Source: JBGTCD01 sp041749015 (GTDB lineage: Bacteria; Bacteroidota; Bacteroidia; Cytophagales; Cyclobacteriaceae). From it: a stretch of 9,384 bases of DNA. The notes beneath the pieces were generated by a model, which saw only the letters and a program-made list of their open reading frames with translations, was not told the origin of the DNA and made no database searches. The stretch's first letter is position 1. Every line of letters begins with the position of its first letter. A program made the position numbers and the translations under genes. The stretch is taken from positions 1 to 9,384 of the forward strand of contig JBGTCD010000056.1 of the NCBI GenBank assembly GCA_041749015.1, in the 5' to 3' direction. Below, in pieces: positions 1-6,479 of the stretch.

Positions 1-1
1 G

Positions 2-295
2 AATGAAAAAGAATTTATTGCTTATGATAAGAATGGGGATACCTTTCAAAAAGATGTGTACATCGATGACAACCAAATGTTTGGGTGGAAGAATGGGATT
101 ATTTTTTTTAAAGATGCAAACCCAAGTGAAATTGCGAATACTCTTGAACGTTGGTACGGTGTAAATATTTGTTATGACAAGGATATGAAGGGGCTTTTTA
201 GTGGTGAGTTTTCAAATATGGCTCTAGAGGAAGTATTAAGTGATATAGGAAAGAAATCAAATACTAAATATATAATTGGTGATCAATGCATTTGA
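2..295 (+). CDS. FecR-family anti-sigma factor, C-terminal fragment
   Basis: The frame is open to the left edge and ends at TGA 293-295, leaving 97 residues of a longer protein; the true start lies outside the window. The visible part matches the C-terminal domain of Bacteroidota FecR proteins (DUF4974/STN-like): a W-x-x-G-I-I-F-F strand, then residues that fit 'E-I-A-N-T-L-E-R-W-Y-G-V-N-I', an 'F-S-G-E-F' strand, and 'L-E-E-V-L-S-D-I' before a final strand ending near 'K-Y-I-I-G'. In the family, FecR spans the inner membrane, holds an ECF sigma factor, and receives a signal from an outer-membrane transporter through this periplasmic domain. The N-terminal sigma-binding part and the membrane helix are not in view. 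It is followed after 49 nt by the kelch lipoprotein gene, so it probably regulates the locus downstream (inference). No convincing promoter or terminator was seen in the 296-344 gap. Confidence 0.85.
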   Translation, partial: NEKEFIAYDKNGDTFQKDVYIDDNQMFGWKNGIIFFKDANPSEIANTLERWYGVNICYDKDMKGLFSGEFSNMALEEVLSDIGKKSNTKYIIGDQCI

Positions 296-344
296 GACAA
301 AACAAGCTTTGCTAATATGAATAATAACTAAAACTATAACCCTT

Positions 345-1775
345 ATGAAAAAGATTCTTAATTTACATTATGTATTATTTTCTGTTTTAATCCTAAGCAT
401 AGGATTAATCAGTTCATGCGGTGATGATGATGACGATGGCCTTAGTACCCTCGCCGGACTCACCGGATTCAGTATTCAGGGACAATCTGAAATTTTTACA
501 ATTAACCAGGATGCCCTGACGATAACTAATGGGTCAGACAGCCTACCATTTGGCACTGATGTTTCTGCTCTTGTTGCAGTATTTGATGCAGTGCCCTTGT
601 CAACTGTAACAGTTGGTGGTACGACTCAGGAAAGTGGTGTAACTGCAAATAATTTTGGTAGTCCGGTAACCTACACTGTAACGGCCCAGGATGGTATTAC
701 CGTGAGAAACTATACTGTAACGGTTAATGTGGCTCAATTAGATCCGGAAACAGTGGCTTGGAACAGAGTAATTGCAGAGGCACAGTGGGGACCATTTGGT
801 TTTACAAATGGAGCTTATTTTGATGGTAAGCTATGGATGTTTGGATATACAAATTCGTCTTTCGGTGCCCCAACGGTCGCTACTTTCAATTCTACCGATG
901 GTGTCAACTGGACAGCAGTAGATGCAAGAGATGATGAATACAATCACCCTGAAGAAGAGGAAGGATATCCTGTACCGGGAACTCGCAGACCTGCAATTGT
1001 TTCGCATAATGGATCATTGTACCTAATTGCTGGTTATTTGAACGGTCGAGCTGACGCGGATGGAAATACCCCGTTCAATAACCCTACCAATAGAATATGG
1101 AGTTCATCTGATGGTATTTCATGGACCAGCACCACACCTGTGGATGGCTTTTCTACAAGAGAGAGAGCCAAAGCAGTAGTTTTGGGAGGGAAGATTTATC
1201 TAATAGGAGGGAATGGGGCAGGCTCTTTCGGTGCATTAGGTGCACCTAAACATGATGTTTGGTCTTCCACTGATGGTGTTGCATGGACAGAAGAAGTGAC
1301 CAATGCCGCTTTTGATCCTCGCACAGACCCTAGTGTTTTTGTTTATGATGGTAAAATATGGGTTACAGGAGGTAAGGCTGCCAATGGGACGTACCTGAGC
1401 GATATATGGACTTCAACTGATGGGATGAACTGGACTGAGGTCACCACCGAATCTGAGTTTCCAGGAAGAATGGGTCATACAACTACCATCGTTGGCGATA
1501 AAATGTTCGTCATCGGTGGAGAAAGCCTTAATGAATCAATGGAAGTAGTTCAGAATAATGATATGTGGTTATCTGAGGATGATGGTGTAAATTGGAGACT
1601 TGTAACAGATGAGGATCCATTTGCAATACCAGGCACCTTTATTGGCCGTAGCAATCACTCGACCTTCATGGATAGTGAAGATAATATCTGGATTTTAGGT
1701 GGTTTAGGGCCAAAAAATGAGGAAGGATTTGATACCTTTCCTCGTGATGTTTGGAGAGGAAAAGGTGTACAATAA
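345..1775 (+). CDS. Surface-type lipoprotein with Ig-like domain and six-bladed kelch propeller
   Basis: 476 residues. The start is set by a complete SPII signal peptide: basic MKK, hydrophobic stretch 9-22, lipobox I-S-S-C with lipid Cys25. Five Asp residues follow (27-31), resembling the acidic lipoprotein export signal that sends Bacteroidota lipoproteins to the cell surface. Residues about 42-130 form an Ig-like/DUF5018-type domain ending in 'YTVTAQDGITVRNYTVTV'. Residues about 137-476 form a propeller of six kelch-like blades. Each has a hydrophobic 'GK(I/L)-x-hydrophobic-GG' strand (near 161-168, 222-230, 281-289, 336-343, 384-392, 446-453), and blades are separated by Asp-box-like S-x-D-G-x-x-W turns (183-189, 254-260, 308-314, 357-363, 410-417). 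The only cysteine is the lipidated one, and no galactose-oxidase active site is evident. It is probably a binding protein that works with the SusCD pair downstream (inference). It is separated from SusC by a terminator. Substrate unknown. Confidence 0.85.
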   Translation: MKKILNLHYVLFSVLILSIGLISSCGDDDDDGLSTLAGLTGFSIQGQSEIFTINQDALTITNGSDSLPFGTDVSALVAVFDAVPLSTVTVGGTTQESGVTANNFGSPVTYTVTAQDGITVRNYTVTVNVAQLDPETVAWNRVIAEAQWGPFGFTNGAYFDGKLWMFGYTNSSFGAPTVATFNSTDGVNWTAVDARDDEYNHPEEEEGYPVPGTRRPAIVSHNGSLYLIAGYLNGRADADGNTPFNNPTNRIWSSSDGISWTSTTPVDGFSTRERAKAVVLGGKIYLIGGNGAGSFGALGAPKHDVWSSTDGVAWTEEVTNAAFDPRTDPSVFVYDGKIWVTGGKAANGTYLSDIWTSTDGMNWTEVTTESEFPGRMGHTTTIVGDKMFVIGGESLNESMEVVQNNDMWLSEDDGVNWRLVTDEDPFAIPGTFIGRSNHSTFMDSEDNIWILGGLGPKNEEGFDTFPRDVWRGKGVQ

Positions 1776-1780
1776 TTTAT
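1750..1780 (+). promoter_or_regulatory. Possible Bacteroidota-type promoter for SusC
   Basis: A perfect -33 box TTTG (1750-1753) is followed, after 19 nt, by TAATTTAT (1773-1780), which matches 6 of 8 positions of the Bacteroidota -7 box TAnnTTTG. Spacing of 19-21 nt is the norm for this promoter class. It overlaps the stop codon of the kelch gene. If used, transcription would begin near 1785-1788, just before the hairpin at 1791. The -7 box is imperfect and AT-rich DNA gives chance matches, so this is tentative. Confidence 0.35.
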
Positions 1781-1790
1781 TATAGAGTTA

Positions 1791-1834
1791 ACCCTATCGC
1801 CAATTAACTGGCGATAGGGTATTTTTTCTTTTTT
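1791..1834 (+). terminator. Intrinsic terminator between kelch lipoprotein and SusC genes
   Basis: A perfect 12-bp inverted repeat, ACCCTATCGCCA (1791-1802) and TGGCGATAGGGT (1809-1820), encloses a 6-nt loop ATTAAC. It is followed by a T-rich tract (1822-1834, T6-C-T6). This is a textbook rho-independent terminator on the + strand. The next start codon is only 14 nt past the T tract, so the same hairpin would also lie in any SusC leader transcript that starts upstream of it. It may therefore separate the kelch and SusC transcripts, or only lower read-through. Confidence 0.85.
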
Positions 1835-1848
1835 CTATCATCGGTACA

Positions 1849-4800
1849 ATGAGTAAACCTATAATTCTATTCTTTTTGGTTTGTTTTTCTGCCCATCTTT
1901 TGGCTCAGGATGGTTCAGAAATGATTCCTATCAGGAAAAAGGAAGTTGTAGGAAAGGTTATTTCTGCAGATGATGGATCGCCGGTTGTAGGTGCTACCAT
2001 ATTAATAAAAGGTACGACCCTGGGTGCTGCAGCTGATAGAGATGGATTTTTCAAATTAAGAGTTGATGAGAATGACTCATTGACTATCAGGGCGGTTGGC
2101 TACAAGCCAATTGATTTACCCTCAAATTTTTCCAAAATGATGGAATTGCGGCTTGAACCAAATTTGGCTGTATTAAAAGAAGTAGCCATAGTTGGGTATG
2201 GAACACAAGACAAGAGAGATATAACTGGCTCGATCTCCTCGGTAAACAAAAAGCAACTTGAATACAACAATGAATTGTCTTTTGACAATGCCATAATTGG
2301 TAAAGCAGCAGGAGTTTATGTTAGTTCCAGCTCTGGAGTACCGGGTTCTGCCACCTCCATTGTTATCAGAGGGATAACGGCTTTATCAGGTGACGCAAAC
2401 AATCCACTGATTGTAATAGATGGAGTGCCCATCTATGGTACCGGCAGAGATCTCAACACTACCAACTTCAGCCCGACCTCCTCAGGTTTGACAGGTTTTG
2501 GAGGAACAAGGGTTTCTTCTAATTATTCCCAGGCTTATGAGTTTGAGCGCAATCCACTTGCCAACTTAAACCCTGATGACATAGAGTCTATCGAAATTTT
2601 AAAAGATGCCTATGCAACATCCATTTATGGTTCACGAGGAGCAGCAGGGGTAATCTTGGTTACCACTAAAAGAGGAAATATTGGCAAGCCCAAGTTGAGA
2701 GTACGGTACCTAACGGGTACTTCTGCTCCAATGGGCCGATATAATTTATTAAACAGCAGCGAGTATAATGACATTTACTCCAGATTCAATACTTCAAGAG
2801 GTGGGCAACCTTTTGTATCAGAAGATAATACCGACTGGCAAAATGAAGTGATTAGGCCAGTAATTACTAAAGATCTTGGGGTTTCTATTTCCGGAGCTGA
2901 TGATCGATTTAGTTACTTCATTAGTGGAGGCCTGGTCGATCAACCTTTTTATATAATTAACCAGGATTTTAAAAGATTTACTGGTAGGTCTAATATGGAA
3001 TACAAATCCAATGAAATCTTTAGTTTCGGCTCCAATATTTCCATTTCGCACACTGCAAATGACGCCTTAAATGCTCAAACAATTTATCGAGATGCCATAT
3101 TGAAGGCACCAAATCTCCCTATTTATAATGACGATGGGGAATATAACTTTGGACTGAGTAGCAATCCATATGGGATCAATAACTCTAATCCCATTGCACT
3201 GGCCAATAATATTAATAATGTAGTTGACACGCGTACGGTAAGCAATTTTTATCTGGAGGTGAGTCCTGCCAATTGGATAACTTTTAAATCAGAGGCAGGG
3301 TTTGATTTAATTTCTTCCAGGTCTTTTAGCCGAAGATTTTCGGCACCTGGATTTTTACCAAATGGTGAGGGTAGAGAGTCAATTCGGCAAAATCAAAAAA
3401 TTGTTTTCAATAATTTAATGACCATAAAGAAATTATTACATGATGATCACTTTGTCAGCATGGTGGTGGGGCATAGTTTTGAAAAATCGAATGAGCAGTT
3501 TAATTCAATTTTTGCCAATAATTTTCCTGATGACAATTTAATAAGCATTGGTGCCTCTGATCCCGATTCCAGACGGGTTACTGCATCAAATATTTTGAAA
3601 TGGGCCCTTACATCCTATTTTGCCAGGTTGGATTATCGCTTCCTTGATAAATATCTTTTTGGAGCTACATACCGTATTGATGGGTCTTCCAGGTTTGCCA
3701 GAAATGCCCGTTATGTCGGGTTCCCATCTTTTTCAGCTGGATGGAGATTGTCGGAAGAATCCTTTTTGGACAATATGACATTTATAACAGATCTGAAACT
3801 TCGTGGTAGCATAGGATTTGCAGGAATACAAGGTGGTGGTGCGAGTACTTATTATGGCAACCAGGGTCAGTATCAGATAAATCAAGATTCAAGATATGGT
3901 AACTTGAATATTCTTTCCATCCAGCAGCCACCAAATCCTAACCTAAATTGGCAAAAGACCAGAACACTGGATATAGGTATTGATGCTTCCTTATGGAATG
4001 ATAGAGTGACAGTAATAATTGATTATTACCATCGACGTACCAAAAATCTACTCTTTAGTTCTTCTATCCCAAGATTTTTGGGGTTCACTGCTCATGAACA
4101 AAATCTTGGTGATATGCAGAATTCAGGGTTGGAATTTACCATTAATACAGCTGTTAGACGTGGTAATTTTGAATGGATTCCCTCCTTTAATATTTCATCC
4201 AATAGAAATAAAGTCCTGAAGTTAAATTTTGAGGGTGAGGAAGTAGGTTTTACACAACTCGGCGAAACTTATTTTAAAGAAGGGGAACCAGCAGGATTAT
4301 TTTTCCTTTACCAATGGCACGGAGTAGATCCAGCTACTGGCCATCCTTTGTGGTTAGATGGTGATGGAGAAATTTCGACAAGTGCTCCGGAGGGCAGGTG
4401 GAGGATTGATAACGTCAATCGCCACCGCATGATTATGGGGACTCCAATTCCAACGCTTTTTGGTGGGCTCTCTAATACCTTTAGATACAAAAACTGGGAA
4501 TTACTGACCACATTCTCCTTTTCATATGGCAACAAAATGCTCAATGGATCTTATGCAACTTTGATGACGTATAGCACGGATGATGCTAATAATCTTGATC
4601 GCGATATTCTTGATTTCTGGCGCCTGCCTGGTCATCAAACTTCGGTACCCAGGCTTAATAACAATTCTATTACCACCCCAGAAGGAGAAACGACCGCCGT
4701 TGGGGTTGATGCAATTTATGATTTTACAGCCAGTCGGTCCAATTCAAGGTTTCTTGAAGATGCTTCCTACATCCGAATGAGAACGCTGACCCTTGCCTAC

Positions 4801-5013
4801 CGGCTCCCAAAACAATTATTGCTTAGATATGGGAATGTGGTGAGCAATTTTAGAATATTTATACAGGGCACCAACCTTCTCACCTTCACAAAATATACAG
4901 GACTTGATCCTGAGGTTAGTGCCTTTGGGTCTGATGCTTTGGCTGGTGGTGTAGACGAGCTCACATTGCCACAAGCCAGGATGATTCAACTAGGAGTAAA
5001 CATTGATTTTTAG
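1849..5013 (+). CDS. SusC/RagA-family TonB-dependent outer-membrane transporter
   Basis: 1054 residues, a usual length for SusC-like proteins. The ATG at 1849 is chosen because it gives a clean Sec signal peptide (hydrophobic 5-18, likely cleavage by 'LLAQ', 19-20); no other start lies upstream in frame. Residues about 33-105 are a carboxypeptidase-regulatory-like domain ('VVGKVISADDGSPVVGATI'). A TonB box-like segment 'LKEVAIVGYG' (109-118) follows, then the plug with 'VIRGITAL' (172-179), 'NPLIVIDGVPIYG' (185-197) and the SusC signature around 241-276 (NPDDIESIEILKDA, IYGSRGA, VTTKRG). The rest is beta-barrel, ending in an aromatic residue (Phe1054) as expected for BAM-dependent assembly. 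The mature protein has no cysteine. There is no STN signalling domain between the signal peptide and the regulatory-like domain. It should import a substrate held by the SusD partner, powered by TonB. The gene starts 14 nt after a terminator T tract and ends 2 nt before susD-like. Confidence 0.97.
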   Translation: MSKPIILFFLVCFSAHLLAQDGSEMIPIRKKEVVGKVISADDGSPVVGATILIKGTTLGAAADRDGFFKLRVDENDSLTIRAVGYKPIDLPSNFSKMMELRLEPNLAVLKEVAIVGYGTQDKRDITGSISSVNKKQLEYNNELSFDNAIIGKAAGVYVSSSSGVPGSATSIVIRGITALSGDANNPLIVIDGVPIYGTGRDLNTTNFSPTSSGLTGFGGTRVSSNYSQAYEFERNPLANLNPDDIESIEILKDAYATSIYGSRGAAGVILVTTKRGNIGKPKLRVRYLTGTSAPMGRYNLLNSSEYNDIYSRFNTSRGGQPFVSEDNTDWQNEVIRPVITKDLGVSISGADDRFSYFISGGLVDQPFYIINQDFKRFTGRSNMEYKSNEIFSFGSNISISHTANDALNAQTIYRDAILKAPNLPIYNDDGEYNFGLSSNPYGINNSNPIALANNINNVVDTRTVSNFYLEVSPANWITFKSEAGFDLISSRSFSRRFSAPGFLPNGEGRESIRQNQKIVFNNLMTIKKLLHDDHFVSMVVGHSFEKSNEQFNSIFANNFPDDNLISIGASDPDSRRVTASNILKWALTSYFARLDYRFLDKYLFGATYRIDGSSRFARNARYVGFPSFSAGWRLSEESFLDNMTFITDLKLRGSIGFAGIQGGGASTYYGNQGQYQINQDSRYGNLNILSIQQPPNPNLNWQKTRTLDIGIDASLWNDRVTVIIDYYHRRTKNLLFSSSIPRFLGFTAHEQNLGDMQNSGLEFTINTAVRRGNFEWIPSFNISSNRNKVLKLNFEGEEVGFTQLGETYFKEGEPAGLFFLYQWHGVDPATGHPLWLDGDGEISTSAPEGRWRIDNVNRHRMIMGTPIPTLFGGLSNTFRYKNWELLTTFSFSYGNKMLNGSYATLMTYSTDDANNLDRDILDFWRLPGHQTSVPRLNNNSITTPEGETTAVGVDAIYDFTASRSNSRFLEDASYIRMRTLTLAYRLPKQLLLRYGNVVSNFRIFIQGTNLLTFTKYTGLDPEVSAFGSDALAGGVDELTLPQARMIQLGVNIDF

Positions 5014-5015
5014 TT

Positions 5016-6446
5016 ATGAGACTTCGGCACTTTATAATCTACCTTCTTCTTATCACGGTTATTGCTTGTGATGGTGAGTTGGATATAAAGCCTGACGATA
5101 TCATTGTTGAAGGTGATGTCTATCAAAGTCAGGTGCTAGCTGATCGCGCATTAGGAGACTGTTACCATTTATTTTTTATAGCCTCTACAAGTGGACTATC
5201 CTATTCTTTAGGAGATTTTAGCACTGATATTACTGAGTGCAGTGATTTTAATGAGCTATTTAATAGTGGTGATATACCTACCATTGATGCCAGAGTATTG
5301 TCATTATGGACTCAATATTATGCTGCTATAAATATTGCCAACAACCTAATTGTCAAAATTCCTCAACTTGCTTCATATAATGAAGAAGTTCAATTGAGGC
5401 AGGTAGCTGAAGCTAAGTTCATTAGAGCCTTTAGTTATTTTAGCCTGCTCAAGTACTTTGGGAGTGGTGCATTGATGGGGGATATGGGAGGCCTTGGATT
5501 GCCATTGCAATTAACGCCTTTTGAGGGGTATACTCCAGATAAATTGATTCCCAGGTCCACTAATGATGCTGTTTATGATCAAATAATTCAGGATCTTGAA
5601 GAAGCATATGAAATTTTACCAGTAAGTTTTGCAACTGCTTTAGACACCCGAACTAGGGGTACTAAAGGCACAGTAAATGCATTATTATCCAGAGTTTATT
5701 TATATCAGGGCAATTACGAAGAGGCGGCAAATAAAGCGCTACTAGTTCTGGAGGAAACTTCACTTTACAATTTATCTGATGACCTGCTTAAGGTTTTTCC
5801 TCCTAACCCCAATCCAAATATCGTGATCCCTATGACCAGTGAACATATTCTATGCTTTCCGGTAAGCGGAAATAATATGGGTAATAACAGGCTTGGAGGG
5901 GCATATTATTTTAAAAGAGACATTTGGATAAATGATGATTTCCTGGACATGCATGAGGAGGGAGATCTTAGAGCTGATACACTTGTATTTAATGGATATG
6001 TTCCGAATCCACCCTCTTCTGAACCAATTCTATTGCCTCGTAAGACTACTTTTAAGTTTAATGAACCTACGGCTAGAGACAATGTTGCGGTGATCAGGCT
6101 ATCTGAGATTATGCTAACACGGGCGGAGACTTTAGCCAGAACAATTGGAATCAACCAGGAATCTATAGACTTGCTGAATCAGGTCAGGGACAGGGCATTT
6201 AAAGTGGATGAAAAGCCGGAGCCTTTCGAATTGTCCGATTTCCCAGATGCAGAAGATCTCATAGAAAGAATATTACTAGAAAGAAAATTTGAACTTGCCT
6301 TTGAAGGGCATCTGAGGTTCGATTTGATTAGAACTGGAAAAGATTTAAAGTATCCGGGATTTTCAGATGACCAAAAAGTATTGCCGATTCCACAATTCGA
6401 AATTGAAATAAGTGAAGGGGTCATTCAACAAAACCCAGGTTATTAA
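5016..6446 (+). CDS. SusD/RagB-family outer-membrane substrate-binding lipoprotein
   Basis: 476 residues. SPII signal peptide: hydrophobic 6-16, lipobox V-I-A-C with lipid Cys18, then acidic residues (D-G-E-L-D). Family features are the 'ELDIKPDD' opening (21-28), helical TPR-like segments ('LRQVAEAKFIRAFSYFSLLKYFG', about 127-149), and the typical C-terminal part: 'RLSEIMLTRAETLA' (361-374), 'LLNQVRDRA' (386-394), 'ILLERKFELAFEGHLRFDLIRTG' (about 419-441) and the closing 'LPIPQFEI...QQNPGY' (456-476). SusD proteins cap the SusC barrel and deliver ligand. The ATG sits 2 nt after the SusC stop, so translation is probably coupled. The mature protein holds Cys49, Cys75 and Cys280, unlike SusC, which has none. 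Ligand cannot be read from the sequence. Confidence 0.96.
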   Translation: MRLRHFIIYLLLITVIACDGELDIKPDDIIVEGDVYQSQVLADRALGDCYHLFFIASTSGLSYSLGDFSTDITECSDFNELFNSGDIPTIDARVLSLWTQYYAAINIANNLIVKIPQLASYNEEVQLRQVAEAKFIRAFSYFSLLKYFGSGALMGDMGGLGLPLQLTPFEGYTPDKLIPRSTNDAVYDQIIQDLEEAYEILPVSFATALDTRTRGTKGTVNALLSRVYLYQGNYEEAANKALLVLEETSLYNLSDDLLKVFPPNPNPNIVIPMTSEHILCFPVSGNNMGNNRLGGAYYFKRDIWINDDFLDMHEEGDLRADTLVFNGYVPNPPSSEPILLPRKTTFKFNEPTARDNVAVIRLSEIMLTRAETLARTIGINQESIDLLNQVRDRAFKVDEKPEPFELSDFPDAEDLIERILLERKFELAFEGHLRFDLIRTGKDLKYPGFSDDQKVLPIPQFEIEISEGVIQQNPGY

Positions 6447-6479
6447 CCGAAGTAAAAATTATATATAAAAATAATAGTT

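Noticed and set aside
296..344. Possible promoter before the kelch gene: AAGCTTTG (304-311) resembles the -7 box
   Set aside because: No TTTG or TTG box lies at the required 19-21 nt spacing (nearest are 9 or about 24 nt away).
345..1775. S-x-D-G-x-x-W turns suggesting a sialidase (BNR/Asp-box enzyme)
   Set aside because: The turns alternate with kelch-type GG strands and no sialidase catalytic Arg triad or RIP motif is seen; Asp boxes also occur in non-enzymatic propellers.
2100..3051. Open frames on the - strand inside the SusC gene (2100-2294, 2818-3051)
   Set aside because: Short, no recognisable domain, and fully inside a well-supported coding region.
4019..4780. Alternative frames within the SusC barrel region, both strands
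   Set aside because: Shadows of the real frame; compositions are low in normal domain features and have no start-site context.
5906..6424. Open frames on the - strand inside the SusD gene
   Set aside because: Serine-rich, domain-free shadows of the SusD coding sequence.
6447..6479. AT-rich gap between SusD and the thioredoxin gene as a separate promoter
   Set aside because: Only 33 nt, no TTTG box and no terminator hairpin; read-through in one operon is simpler.
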